Positions 43,901 to 56,800 of a stretch of DNA of 64,000 nucleotides are shown here, piece by piece. The position numbers and the translations under genes were made by a program. Below the pieces are notes generated by a model. That model was given only the letters and a program-made list of their open reading frames with translations. It was not told where the DNA came from and made no database searches. How positions within the stretch are numbered: position 1 is the stretch's first letter; the number at the start of each line of letters is the position of its first letter. Origin of the DNA: Oopsacas minuta (taxonomy: Eukaryota; Porifera; Hexactinellida; Lyssacinosida; Leucopsacidae); contig JAKMXF010000066.1 in the NCBI GenBank assembly GCA_024704765.1, positions 186,001-250,000 of the forward strand. Direction: 5' to 3'.

Positions 43901-45530
43901 AACAATCACAGAGCTATACACAGAGACTTCTAGGGACAGCTCTATACTAATTACCTGGAGTTTGTTATATAACCAAACAATGGAATCTAACGAGACTTTC
44001 TCGATCTATTTCGGGATTGGGAATTTAGAGGAATATTCTGGTAGCACAAGAGAATTATTCTACAACTTAACTGGACTCAGTGGTAATTTCAATTATTCAA
44101 TTCGAGTTGAGCTAGAGTCTGAATATTCCACACAAATCGTATCTGTCATCACCTACCAATTCCTGGAATTAACGGATACGTTTGCATCCGGAACAACTAG
44201 GCTAGTGCAAACAACACAAACATCAATATTGACAACAACGAATAATAGTAATTTATCTACAACAAATAATCCAACTATCATTAACTCTTCAACAAACAAT
44301 TTTATCTTCATTTATGGAGGAATTACAATCATGGTGATAGTTGTCATAGTAATAATCGCAATAATAAATTTAACAGTTTGTATATACATATACAGACGAT
44401 ACAAATCAACGAGAAAGATTCCCAAAGATGACATCCCTGACAAATCAAAAGACCCAAATCAAATAGAAGAAGGCAATGTAATTTGGTATAAAAATCAATT
44501 CGCTGAGCCAAAAGATAAGGAAGAGGGGGAGTATGTTATAGATAATCTGTATGATGAATTAAGCAATTACGTAACTATGACCCCAATTGAAGAAGGATTT
44601 AATAGCCACAAATCTGAATTTATACAATTTTACAAAGATAATTTTAGTAATGAAGAGGCTACGAAAGAAAGTTTTGCTAGTGCTCAGTTTCGATTGCTGC
44701 ATGATAGTTCAGAAGATAATAATGAAGATTTAAGTAGTCAAGCAAGGAAACCGAAAAACTTCAAAAAGAATCCGACCCCAACAATTCTTCCATTTGACTA
44801 CAACAGAGTTATACTTAATTCTCCACACTGGGATGGAGATTTCATAAATGCTAGTTACCTGTTTAACAGAGGTGTAATAGCAACAGTGCACCCTAATGCT
44901 GAAACGCTAAGAGAATTTCTACACATGATATATCAAACACAAGCCAGTAATGTCGTTATGTTAACTAGCAGAGATGAACTAGAATACATTCAATCTGGAA
45001 CAGCTGATGGATGCAGTTATTTCGCCGAATTTAACAAAACATTTGAATGCGAACCGTTTACAATTTCAACAATTAAATCTAGTATTAATAATAATTATGT
45101 TAAGCAAACCCTCTCACTAACGCATAACACTGATAAATCTGTCCATAAGTTTGTGCATTTCATATCAACTTCTTGGAACGATAACGGTACAATTTCTGAT
45201 GTACCAAGTGTTCTAAATCTACTGGAGAGGGTGGTAAAGCATAAGGAAGATAAGAAAGCTGTTATAATACACTGTGAAGATGGAATTACAAAGACTGGTA
45301 TATTTATGACTGGGTATATAGTTCTGAAAGAAAATATAAAAATAGACATACACAACATTGTGGAGAGTCTACGCGGACAGAGAATGAATATGGTACCTAC
45401 TCTGGTGAGTATTTACATACATAAATACGTATGTTATCAGTGATTTGTTAAATTTATTTCTCTTATTTTCTAGGAATGCTACTCCCAGTGCTATTCTCTC
45501 ATCCATGAGCACTGCACAGTAAAAAAGTGA
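40947..45530 (+). CDS. Receptor with C-type lectin, Ig-like and FN3-like ectodomain, TM and degenerate PTP domain
   Basis: Seven exons (40947-40998, 41323-41778, 42052-42354, 42718-42942, 43203-43487, 43891-45404, 45474-45530) join in phase to 2892 nt, or 963 aa. First five introns are phase 1, the usual domain-shuffling phase. Order: signal peptide; C-type lectin domain (about 30-168) with CWIGLND, the EPND sugar motif and WYD; two Ig domains (about 170-345) with Cys/Trp/Cys; a third Ig-like segment (to about 440); an FN3-like domain; a Thr/Asn-rich stalk; TM (about 577-605); cytosolic PTP domain with NPTPTILPFDYNRV, GDFINASY and IATVHPNAETLREF. The WPD loop reads WND. The P-loop reads HCEDGITKT where HCxxGxxRT is expected, so the catalytic Cys remains but the phosphate-binding Arg is Lys. 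Probably weak or inactive; perhaps a phosphotyrosine-binding receptor. Confidence 0.85.
41828..41988. mobile_element. hAT-like MITE in receptor intron 2
   Basis: Left TAGCGCACGTTTCTCAACC and right AGTTTGGGAACCGCTA are imperfect inverted termini of hAT type; flanking ACACTA occurs on both sides as a possible target duplication. Another hAT-type start, CAGGGGCGTACCGGC, lies at 41122 in intron 1. Confidence 0.5.
43552..43886. mobile_element. MITE filling most of receptor intron 5
   Basis: Termini TACAGTAAACTCTCGCTATA and TTATAATGGGAGTTTACTGTA's last 20 bases are inverted copies, TA-flanked. A second element-like segment (TACAGTAGAGTTCGCTTATT) is nested at 43614. The right terminus ends four bases (CTAG) before exon 6, so the 3' splice site AG is just outside the element and its branch/pyrimidine context is element sequence. 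Confidence 0.75.
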
Positions 45531-45695
45531 GGATAACACCCTATTAAGCGGTATATGTATTCAAATGTGTGTACACATAATTTTGCATGTATATGTATAG
45601 AACATTGCTTAGTGAGATAGTATGTGATGTAATTGACTAAATGCTCATATTTTCATGCATTATATATGTTGTATGGAAGTATAATATTATATATT

Positions 45696-45889
45696 TACAG
45701 TCAACTCCCCGTCTCAAACACGGGTATATCGAATACGTACCCGCTTATATTGAAGTCTGAAATTATACTAATATTGTCCCAAACCGTCAAACTGGATGTA
45801 ACTTTCATCAATCATATCGAACTCCGTTTATATGAATTATATCAAAGTAATTATTGCGGTCCATTTTGCTTCGATCTAACGGAAGTTGT
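45696..45889. mobile_element. MITE-like element downstream of the receptor gene
   Basis: Left TACAGTCAACTCCCCGTCTC and right-end GATCTAACGGAAGTTGT are related inverted termini of the same class as 57828 and 59791, somewhat decayed. An ORF of 113 codons across it is considered chance. Confidence 0.45.
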
Positions 45890-45957
45890 TAGGGGAATAT
45901 TAGGGGAACAGAGAGGAACGCCTTTCGCTTATTGTTACTTGCAAACGAATACAACTT

Positions 45958-46222
45958 CTAAATTTATATATTAGGTATACATTATTCCAACCGTTAGCTT
46001 TACTTTAGCATTTATACAATTAAGCACATCTGTAAACACGTAAGTACGCAAATATATAAGCAAAAGTCATCATCAAAACAACACAGTAATTTGTCTTTAT
46101 TCGTAGCAACATATGTTGTTACGAATAAAACTTATAAATTTACATATTAGGTATACATTATTCCAATCGTTAGCATTATTAAACAAATCTGCAAACACGT
46201 AAGTACGCAAATATATAATTTT
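45958..46222. repeat. Direct repeat pair with a central palindrome
   Basis: A unit with ATTAGGTATACATTATTCCAA and AACACGTAAGTACGCAAATA occurs at 45970-46060 and again at 46146-46222. Between them is a near-perfect palindrome, TTCGTAGCAACATATGTTG continuing TTACGAA (46099-46126). Its right half recurs at 49777-49795. Confidence 0.75.
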
Positions 46223-46497
46223 GGAATAAATCATTTAATTTGTTGGGCGATAGTCCAGCACATATTTGATCTAATTATGTAACTAATGGTAGTTTTAGAA
46301 AAGCAATGATTGACAATATCGGTACTGACTACTGAGCGCAGTTGTCCATTGGAAATAGGTTTCTTGTGTTAGAGGTTTACATCATGTTTGCATATTAAAC
46401 AACAAACAATAAAACAAATAATTATTGAACGTAATTATTACTGATAGATACACAGAACTCCTCATTAGATACATTCGTTATAATGTGATAGATATAG

Positions 46498-47139
46498 TCA
46501 ATTCAAAATTGATGTAATTTCTATAAATTTATTATCTAAAGATTCTTCCAGTTTCTCTTTCTGGAAAACGAATTCTCTCTCATGTTTTATTAGCTCTGTA
46601 TCGATATTAATAGAAATCCAATCTTGTGGTTTTTCCACATCTTTAGGACAATAATTTTGGTGAAGAAGGTTAGTTCTATTATTAATTTGAATCCTGTCTA
46701 GATTCCTTAACATCGGTAACATATCAACTACTTGTATGAAGTAATCAGGTTGCTTACATACAGGATTGCTAAGCTCGTTTGTAACATCATTAATCAATAG
46801 CTGTTTCAGATTATAGAGACTGCCCAGAGTGATAAATGCGTCTATAGAAATGAGTTTATTGCCAGCCAATTCCAATGTATTAAGTTGATAGAGCTGAGAT
46901 AAGAGAGTGATATTGGAAATTAAGTTTGAATTCAAAATTAATACTTTCAAAGATTTTAAGTCAGACAGAGGATTTATATCTGAAATTAAATTAGAAGAAA
47001 GATTTAGAATCATGAGAGAAGTGCAAAAAGAGAGAGAAGAAATGTCAAACAGTTTGTTGGTTGATAAATTGAGTTCTTGTACAAGCTCTAAGTCAAACTG
47101 TCCAGTACGAATACGCAGGTCATCAGTACTCAGTGACAT
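46498..47139 (-). CDS. LRRC61: Leucine-rich repeat protein, LRRC61-like
   Basis: Intronless, 213 aa. It begins with an RTGQFDLE motif like that of LRRC61, then four LRRs (about residues 18-105: VQELNLSTNKL, LMILNLSSNLI, LKVLILNSNLI, LNTLELAGNKL). The LRR cap NELSNPVCKQPDYFIQVV...LPMLRNLD(R) is typical of SDS22-like proteins. A charged C-terminal helix follows. Shorter than vertebrate LRRC61 (about 260). Its cellular role is little known; probably a protein-binding scaffold. Confidence 0.75.
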   Translation of the reverse strand: MSLSTDDLRIRTGQFDLELVQELNLSTNKLFDISSLSFCTSLMILNLSSNLISDINPLSDLKSLKVLILNSNLISNITLLSQLYQLNTLELAGNKLISIDAFITLGSLYNLKQLLINDVTNELSNPVCKQPDYFIQVVDMLPMLRNLDRIQINNRTNLLHQNYCPKDVEKPQDWISINIDTELIKHEREFVFQKEKLEESLDNKFIEITSILN

Positions 47140-47397
47140 GGTATAAATATCTAAATATGAAATTACAAGTAATTAAAAGAACATTTATCCAAAGTCATAA
47201 CACTGAAAGGAATATAGGAGAATTATTCATTGCTCAATAAATATACTAAATTCTTAATTGATATGTATATACCATATAAATTCCGGGAGGTACTCAAAAT
47301 GTGAATTTTCCGGGGAAGGAAGGACTAAAAAGGAGAAAAAATACCGTCCCCAATGTATCGTAAATACGGTATATAATTATACAAACTGATAAGGACA

Positions 47398-48826
47398 CTA
47401 ATTCACAGTTTTCTTACAACAAAATACTGTATTTTCTTGAAATAATTTCTCCAACTCTCCAACAGACTTTCCTTTAGACTCGGGAGTTAAAGTTGCTATC
47501 AGGATACACAGTACAATATTGAACACAGCTAACGCGTATATGAAGTAGGCCCTAGGTATCTGATTCGTAATTATAGGATAGAATGTTACTATTAGAAAAG
47601 CAGTCATGAAGAGTATGAATGTTCCGAAACCAGAAACTATATTTTTAACTTTTTGTGGGATAAGTTCTCCAAGTAATATGAATCCTATTGGACCATTTCC
47701 TGATGAAAACGCAAGGTTGAATAACACGAATGTAAGAATTGGCCATGCTATCAAATACTCACTTTCACAACTAGCTACTAATGTAGAATTCGGAAATGAA
47801 CTCATTAATGGGCAGATTTGGTCAATCAAGAGGAGATAAGTTCCCATTAAAAACAGTGCTAAAATTATCCCTACAAGAGATAAAATGAACAATATCTTTC
47901 TACCTATTTTCTCAATCAAAATCAATGTCACTAAGATTGCAGCGATCTGACCAATTGGCATTACTAATCCAATAACATTTGGATTAATTCTATCATTATT
48001 AAGTAATTCTGAAGAGTAGCTGCCGATTAGATTAACTCCAGAACTCTGATTTGATATCATTGCCAGACTCACAACAAAGAGTGCTTTGAGGTGATACAGT
48101 TTGAAGAGAAGCGATATCTTTGATAGAAAAGTGTTTTTATTTTCTGCTACGACTTGGATTATTTCTTTAACCTCTTCGAGAGCATCGTAATCCTTACATC
48201 GCAAAGTTTCTAAGGTTTGCAAGGCCTTTTTCTCTAAGTCAATACTAACTAAATATGTTGGAGTATATGGTACATGGTACAAAAAGCAATAGAATTATTT
48301 GTATTACATATACAATTGTTGCTATAAGTGAGAGCCAAGAATACGTCACTGCTATCCCGAGACTAAAAACCGCGAAGAATCCAATAGAAATAGACAAACC
48401 AACCACACTGAGATGTCTCCCTCGTGTGTTCTTGTTAGCTAGCTCAGCTATGTAGATAGGTACGATAGGAGTAGAGAGTCCACTCCCTAACCCAATAACT
48501 ACTCTAGCACAGATCAGTAATTCTGGTAATCTACTACTCCCGAGAAGAATCCAACCACCAGCTGATATAATTGCTGCTATTACTATCACTGACTTCCTGC
48601 CAAGCCAATACATCATGGGTATAGCTATGAGACCACTGATTGCTGCTGCCAGATAGAATATGCCAGAGAAAATACCGAATTGATAATCATCTAATATATT
48701 ACTTGACTTAATCTCAAGAGCTATTGGAGAGGGTAAACCGAACGAATATCCCAACATGAAAAACAATAAATTAGCAAAGAGAGTACAGTAAAGAACTCTC
48801 CATTCCAATGTACATACAAGATTCAT
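47398..48826 (-). pseudogene. GLUT-like (SLC2/MFS) sugar transporter with a 7-bp duplication frameshift
   Basis: ATG 48826 opens helices 1-6 (GRKSVIV after helix 2, RVVIGLGSGLS, PIYIAELANKNTRG). The frame is then lost at 48280-48267, where ATGGTAC occurs twice in tandem on the plus strand. The downstream half continues in another frame: VPYTPTYL linker, QSSGVNL in helix 7, GRKILFI, GELIP, and the final PESKGKSVGELE. Discounting one 7-bp copy gives 474 codons, a normal GLUT8-type length. No other lesion is seen in either half. It is a recent pseudogene, a segregating allele, or an assembly/read error. The helix-10 GPxPW motif lacks its Trp. Confidence 0.85.
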
Positions 48827-50889
48827 TTCTACAATTATTAACCACTACAATTACTATATATATATATGCTCCAGCAAGTGAGATAGTAATTTGGAATTTT
48901 GGCATCAGATTTCTACATATTTATCAGAGCAATTTATATACAATGTTAAGTAGCATAAAAATTACTTAATCACGTAAACATCACTATACAACTGTACCAC
49001 TTCCATATCACAAAGTATATGAGGAATTGCATTCATTAAAATGGTAATAACTAGGACATGCTTTCTCGAGTTTGAATATTAGCATAGCTATGGCACTAAG
49101 TATTAGAAATATTCTATAGAGATTAGAGAATACACACAATATTTCAAGAATTCTGGAACATACATTTCACCAACTGAAAACTTCACACTGCCTTCTTAGT
49201 AAAGCTTGCAGAGGTAAAACTATGAGACAGTAAAGAAGAGTCTGGAAATGAAGAGGTTCTGAGATATGAACATTTTCTCATGATCAAGTTCGCGCGTTCC
49301 AGAGTTATACTAGTGACCATGGATGGCATATTTTCGCCAACATGACAAAATTTTGATATTTTGTATAGTAACATCCTTAAATCCCATGGTATAAATCTGG
49401 AACCGTAATTGTATTAATTACTCTCTACAGAGTTTCAAAACTGGAACATTTTCTGACATATTTGCTAAGTATGTAATCAAATGAAGTACTTTTGGCTTGA
49501 AAATAGTCTATAACCCGACAGTGAAATAGCTTCCGACAATACAAATTCACCTGCATAATCCGGCAAAATTTTAATGATCCAACGAGTGCCGGTTTATGCA
49601 GGTTCCATTGTATGAGGATTTGGAAACAGTAAATGGTGAGATATTGACAAAATGTCATAGTGACAATATGCGTGTAGCAAAAAATTCAGATGCGGGAGGT
49701 GGAGCTGAAACAAGTTTACAACTAATAGTGGCATTATAGTAACAAAATTACATCATAGAGTTCTTGTTTGTAATATCATATGTTGTTACGAATAAAAACT
49801 ATAAATAAAAATGAGTGATATTCATGTTGTAAAGCACATACATTAAATCTTGTGGATTGGTAACTGTGTTGAAATATTTATGATGTTATCCAACAACTCA
49901 ACAATCCAGGAAATTCCTTTTGGAAATTAACAACCAACCAACAAGATCCTCAGCTAGTAAGGTGAATAAATACTGATTGAACGAAAATAATCAGCTTTAA
50001 TGCTTTAATGCTTTAATATGCATAAGGGAAGAGCCAAAAAATTAAGCATTTATAACAGAAATATCATGAATGTGGTCAAAACGAAATCTACAGGACTAGC
50101 GCAATCTTGCTACATTAAACGTATGTTCTTCTGAAGTTAAAATTATAAGTTTTAATAATAACTGCTTACATTACACAACTTTAAAATAGAAAAATAGACG
50201 AAAAGATAAACTGAAATTACTTTGACTTAGATTAAGCTATACGCTATACGTATTACACGTACATCAATCTACTTACTTGGCTAATCTGAACAAAATCGAC
50301 TACACAAGGCTCCCAAGGTATCCCGATAAATTTGTTTCGTTTTACCACACACATGAGCAGCACATAGTTAAATAGTGGTATAGTGGTTATCACTTACTAA
50401 AATACCCTTGTGAATAGCAAAATAGGTTCTTTTAACCGATATGAATTATACAAAAGTTATGTGAATCGTTTTCCGAAGGATGGTTCTTATATCTGGTATG
50501 TTGTTATAACGGGTGTTCTTATAACGATAACTATTGTATTTTAAGCCTAGCGGTAGAGCAGATTGTTCAGGTAAAGTGGTAGGAACCTGCTACCCCTAGT
50601 TAAATTTAAACTATTCAGGAAAGTTTTCCCAACCAGAACCTTTTGGGCCATATAAGGTATCTCTCTGGCCTCCCATAGATAGCAATACATTACACCCAAA
50701 TATGTTCAGTGGACCATAGGTTGGAAACACTGAATCAGAGTACCATAACAATACATTTAGGTTTTCAGGAATATTCAAATATTTGAGAGCATTTACAAGA
50801 ACACACTATAATACCTATAATTGTACAACATACAAGCTATAATTCTTCTAAAAATAGAATATAATACTGCATGCAGATAAATACACTTG
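48827..50889. other. Intergenic with transposon fragments
   Basis: About 2 kb without a convincing gene. Contains a right-half copy of the 46099 palindrome (49777), a degenerate MITE end near 50480-50541 (TTATAACGGGTG, ACTATTGTA; similar to 21380-21436), and an hAT-like 3' end near 50700-50730 (GGACCATAGGTTGGAAACACTG). ORFs of 63-77 codons are taken as chance. Confidence 0.5.
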
Positions 50890-53800
50890 TCACGTGTCTG
50901 TAATCTGTTCTGAAAATCTGAAGGCAACTAACAACTTATTACAGAGTGGGTATCCTAGTGCTAGTGCTAACTCTTCAAGAGTCTCATATATATAGTGTTT
51001 TGTTTCTGAATATATTTTATATTTATCAAGCAATTCCTCACATCTCATTATCTCTCCATTGAGAAATACACGTATGTTAGAACCCTTTATTATAATCTTA
51101 TGTACTTCACTCATGTATGCTCGGTCGATGTCAATTGATTTGTAGTTATTCTCACTATCAGGCAGAAGTTCGGGGCGAGATGAAGGCACGCTAGTTAATT
51201 CGGGAGGTATTCTACCCTCAGCTAACGGAGGTTGGAAACCAGTTTGGATGTATGGAATGTTGATATTTTCTGTCCAATAGGGACTGTGGCAAGGAGAACA
51301 GAATTCAATAGGTTTGTAATTCGCCTTATAAGCTAACTTATGATTTGGACCATTCCAGCCTTGTAAATAGTAATACTTACAAAAGGGATTAATCTTATTC
51401 AAACTTATTATATACTCAATCTCTTTAAGAGATGAATAAACTCCTAAAGACATCTTTGCAACTTCCTTAGACATGTCATAAAAGAAATATACACTAACTA
51501 CTCCTTCAAGAATGACGTCAATAACTCCTATTGCGATTAGTTTGCCATTTAGTCTGTATTCTTGATGGAAAGTACCGTAGTTAATGCCATTACGTGTTTC
51601 TGGTTTGAGAGGAGATAGTACTGCATGCTCTGCGTATGCATTAGCTGTTTTAGCTGATTTATCATGCTTATCGAGATGGTACCTATTGTAGAGATCTACT
51701 CCCTCCTGTGTTAATCTGAGGGATTCAAGAATAAATAAAAATTTTCTCAACATGATACGTAATCTATTGCTGGTACATATTTAGCGATCAGGTGGCTAAG
51801 TGTGGAAAATTGGCTATATAACACTCAATTTTTATTACCTTGCTGGTACAGTCTCAATGACAACATCATTAGGCACCTTCTTCAGTACTCTCTTAAATGT
51901 TTTAGAACTATTGATATCAAATTCCTTAACTCGTACTCTCGTCTCCCAATCACAGCAGACTTTTTTGTGTTGTGAATTGAACCGGAACATCTTACTGCCT
52001 CCCCTTCGGTACCAACCGTTGTTAACCAGCTGCTGATATTGCTCAAGTGTCACTGCGTCTGGTCGCATAACCACTTCAGATCTAGGAGCTTCTTGCTCAC
52101 AATTTGAACAGAAGTGACGAGTAACACCGAAATGTCTATGCACTATGAAATTATCGCTGTTGTTAGGAAGAATAGGATTTGTGACTGGTTGGGGTAATGG
52201 ACGGGGAATAACGTGACAAACAAACTTGTCTAAACAATCCAAGCACCATCTCTTCAAATCATCCATTTCATCTGCTAGTGAAGGTTTGTCCATAGCTTCA
52301 AATATAACTCCATCCAATCCAAAGTCTCCAGTGTATCTAAAGTAATATAAGCACTTTTATAATATGTCCACGTATATGAATATAATTGGGTTCTTCTACC
52401 CAATAACCTAGGTTGCTGTATACAAATTTTCCAGGAACCTATTAAGTAACGTAAAGGATGGGTTGCTGGGAGATTTGTATGTAGAATCTAGGTTGCCGGT
52501 TAGAAAATCCTTATAAACGAAAAACGGATTATGAAAGCAAATTTATTGTTTGACTGAAGAGTGGATGATTCTTTTGAAGTTATGTATAAACTATGTATGT
52601 TAAAGGGGTGTATAATACAACCGATATACTCTGCATTTGATTGTGAATTTGCAGAAATTGGTACCCAGAACGATTCTATATTTATAGGGGATCAATTTTT
52701 GCATCCAATGCAAGACACATTAAACTTATAATACATTCGGGTAGCACAAATTATCACACACGTATATATATGATGATGCATAATTATTGCAGGGTTCATT
52801 TTGGGGGCACCCTCAAATCAATTTTGGGAGGACCATAATGAACCGCTACAATTATCAAATGACATAATTAGGCAATGTTAGCAGCGTTTGCCCGCTGGCA
52901 GACATGATGATTATAACGTCAATTGGTTAGAGCAATTGTTGTATATTATTATTATTATAATGGAATATACATAAGAATGCTATGTATAAAGAACAACACA
53001 AAGAACATGTACCAGCCTCAAAAAGCGAATAATCTTAAACTTAAATATGGAGAAGAGTAAAGATATCGTAGACAGAGGAAAATGTATATGTATATTACGG
53101 AACTATTTAAAAAAGTATTTTGAGGTTACTAACAGTAGTTTGATCATTTGTCGTAGAAAGACAATAAACTAGATATGTTCACAAACAATGAATTAAACCT
53201 GCAAATTACACACATATAAATAATTGAATTTTAAAGCCAGGTCCAGCTGCATATACAGGTGGTAGATGGTTAGTAACAGTGAAATTTCCTTTGTTATGTT
53301 CTTTGGCCATTCAAAAAATAAACCCAGGAATATGATTAATTGACACCTACCTTACACCCAAATCATGCTCAGACATAGAGATAAAGAAGAAACAACCGTA
53401 ACCGAATATTTTTCCATGTTTCATCTTTCTCATTTGTGAAGAAATCAATTCAAACAATTGTTTTGTAAAGAATTGTTCTCTGTCAGGAACAGCCACGTAA
53501 CTCAGACCAGCCAAAAACGTGAAACTCCTCCAGATAACCTCAGTAACACTGGGATCTCTACGTAGAATACTCACTACATCTTTCTTTAGATCAGTTTTTA
53601 ACATAGCTTGTTTTGCATCATCTCCTGAAGCGAGTATTTGAATACCTCTAAGAGCTGTACAATATAACGACCAGTCGGGATCTGTATCTGTTGAAATTGT
53701 TTTAATCATGTCTAATAGCATTAAGTGCATCCCAGATTCTAAAAGGAAGAAACAAGGTTAGGATCTATCTAAATTTATACACCCTTATACTAATATGTGT

Positions 53801-56800
53801 AGATTAAATGTCTGAGAAACCCTCAGTGTAGATATGTTTTTGGAGTAAAAAAAATGCTTGATTTCCACACTTTAGTGTGATCAATGATATTTTCAATCTT
53901 TTCAATCTTTTCAATCAATTTATAACCAAGAATAAATATAATTTCTCACCAACAAACTTGTCTAAATATTAACTCTAGATATATTAAGGGTCTAGGCGAA
54001 CATTAATGTACAAAAATGGTAATATATTCCAATTATCATGTCAATAACTGCCAGTTTTGAAAGGATCGCATGGACGTAAATAGGGTCATACATCGTCCAT
54101 ACTCACAGCAAATTTCTTGCTCAAAAATAGATATATTATATAATACATGACACCGTTTAAAAAGTGTACCTTTAATATTCCTATTATCAACTGTACAATA
54201 TTTACATAGTAAAAGTGTATTTAAGAAAATTACAATACAAAATAGTAAAACTACACATTATCAATAATGAAGATGATTTTTCCATTGAAAAGATTCTCTA
54301 ACTCTGCAACAGATTTTCCTTTTGTCTCAGGAGTAAACACAAAAGTAATCACGCACACTATCATAAACAGTATACTCACTCCGAATAGGAAATAACATCT
54401 AGGGATACTGTTACTAACGATAGGGTATAACGTTACTAATACGAAAGATGTCATGAATAGCATGAATATTCCTATACCCGAAACTAAATGTTTAATATTT
54501 AGCGGTATGAGTTCTCCAAGCAGTATATAACATACACTATCGACTCCTAAACCAAAAACGAGGCTGAAAAACATAATGTAGACAATAGGCCATGCTATAA
54601 GATATGAACTCAAACATACGCCAGTAATAGTATATTGCAAAAGTATGTTCTCTAGGGCAACAGGACAAATCATGTCGATAATATGCAAGTATATTGACAA
54701 AACTACAAGTGATATCGTTATACCTAAGCATGATATTAACAACAGCATCTTCCTACCTATTTTGTCTATTAAGAATGTGTTCAAAACGCTGCCGAAAATC
54801 ATAGTCAGTGGATAAACTATTCCTATTAGATTAGCGTCTATATGATCGTTAGTGAGAAGTTCCGAGGCATAACTAGAGAGGAGATTAATACCAGACATTG
54901 GACAAGCAATGGCTATGAACATTATTATTATAAGTGCTTCGATGTTATTCAGCTTAAATAAAGTAAATCAATTGCTTATGTTTATAGACTGGCATTTTTG
55001 TATACATGCTACCTTTGCTTGTATAATAATTGTCTCTACTATGTACTCACCAAACATGGCCTCCTTAGCCTTAGTGCTATGTATTCCAATATTAGCCAGA
55101 GAGTTAATCGCTGCCCGGACACTGGTCTTTGTATAATGCTCTGGTGTGGAAATGAATTCCAGCATTTTAGGGATTACTCCATGTTCATACATTGAAATAG
55201 AAGATAACTTATCACATGATAAATTCATGAAACAGAATGATAGAACTTCATGAAGAGAGTCCTTTGTTTCGTCAGTTGTCTATGGTAATAATACACACAT
55301 ACATAATGACATAACATGCAAGCTGCATTACAAATCTAGTATAAGCTTACAGGTCTAAAGAAGAGAGTTATAAATGTATTGTGGAAGGTTGGATCATTTA
55401 ATTGTTTAATATCCTTGAATTGTTGTTGATAGCAGATCATGATTCCGTTAATAATCGTTAAAAACATCATTACTGTCTGGAGGTCTGCTTCTTGGGAAAG
55501 GCACTACAAGATTTTAATAAATCTTAATAGAATCAAAGAGAGAATTAAGAAAAGAATGGATAATTATGGATAATTAATTATGGATAATTTTTGACATCCG
55601 AGCTCAAACGCTGTGAATAATGGTTAAAATTCTCACATTATACGCATATCGATATAAATAGATATAATAACTCCGATACAAATACAGAATCGGAGAACCA
55701 GAAGAGACAAATATTCAAGATACTGAATATGTACATGAGTTAGTATATTCATTAATTATCAAACGGGTAGATATCACAATATACAAATATAAATATCTCA
55801 ATAGGGAATATAGCCAAAAGTACAGAAACTATGTAGGGGAAATTAATGCCATATTTGTAGTTGATTACTATCACATTGATTCACGACTATTATAGTGATA
55901 TTACTATCTTTTTGCACGAGAGTAATCCCAGTGAGTCTACCGAGTGTTTGTCTATTTCCAATTGTATGCAGACAACAGCCTTCGTAATTAAATATAAATA
56001 TCCTGTTAGCATCTGTTAATAGAATAAAATTATTACGATTATCAATGTCGAAATATCCTGGAAAACGAATATTTAGAATTGAGTCTCCAGACCATTTCCT
56101 CAATAAATGCCCATATATGGTAAAAAATAGGAACGTTGATTCTCCCCAGTCTAATACAATTAATTCCTCATTGTCAGTCACTTTAACATCTCTAGGGCTT
56201 GTAAGCTCTCCTTCGCATAGAATGCTATTGTTTGATGCAGGATTCAAATCATAGTCCAGGACAATAATATTTTTGTATCCATATGAGCATACATACAATT
56301 TCTCAGCATGAATACATATTCCAGTTGGATGATCTATATGACTGTAGTGTTTGGTGTAGCTACCTGTTACAGAGAATTTAATTACTCTATCAGGCTGACA
56401 TTGAGTTAAAAATATGTTATTAGCGTCTACACAGATAGAAATAGGATGAGAGAGTTTAGGATGTTGAATTTTGTATATGAAAGAGGCTGTGTAGTCGAAT
56501 ATTTGAATTCTATCATTATTTGTATCACAAATGTATAGAAATGAAGAGTTTGTTGCTATTCCTGAAGGAGAGTTTAACATACCATTACCAGATCCGTGAT
56601 TACAAGATGAAACCTCTGATCTAGTTAGTCGCTTATAAATGGATACTCTTGGTTTAGGAATTGGAGAAGAAATTGATATTTGCTTCTTTATGAAAATAGG
56701 TTTATCAATTGTACAGATACAATCCAATTGATCCATCATTCGCTGATCCCATTTTAATATTATATCACAATTCACTTCATGATCTAATTCCCTTCCAATC

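Noticed and set aside
45633-45974. 113-codon plus-strand frame
   Set aside because: Lies across a MITE-like element and a direct repeat; composition looks random.
50543-50600. tRNA- or SINE-like stretch with TAGCGGTAGAGCA (A-box-like)
   Set aside because: No proper B box and no cloverleaf could be drawn; more likely part of an hAT-like fragment.
51835-52317. ATE1 starting as a separate gene within this exon
   Set aside because: The longest frame here starts at TTG. In-frame ATGs exist near its start, but they precede solenoid-like sequence that continues in phase from the upstream exon. Not excluded without RNA data.
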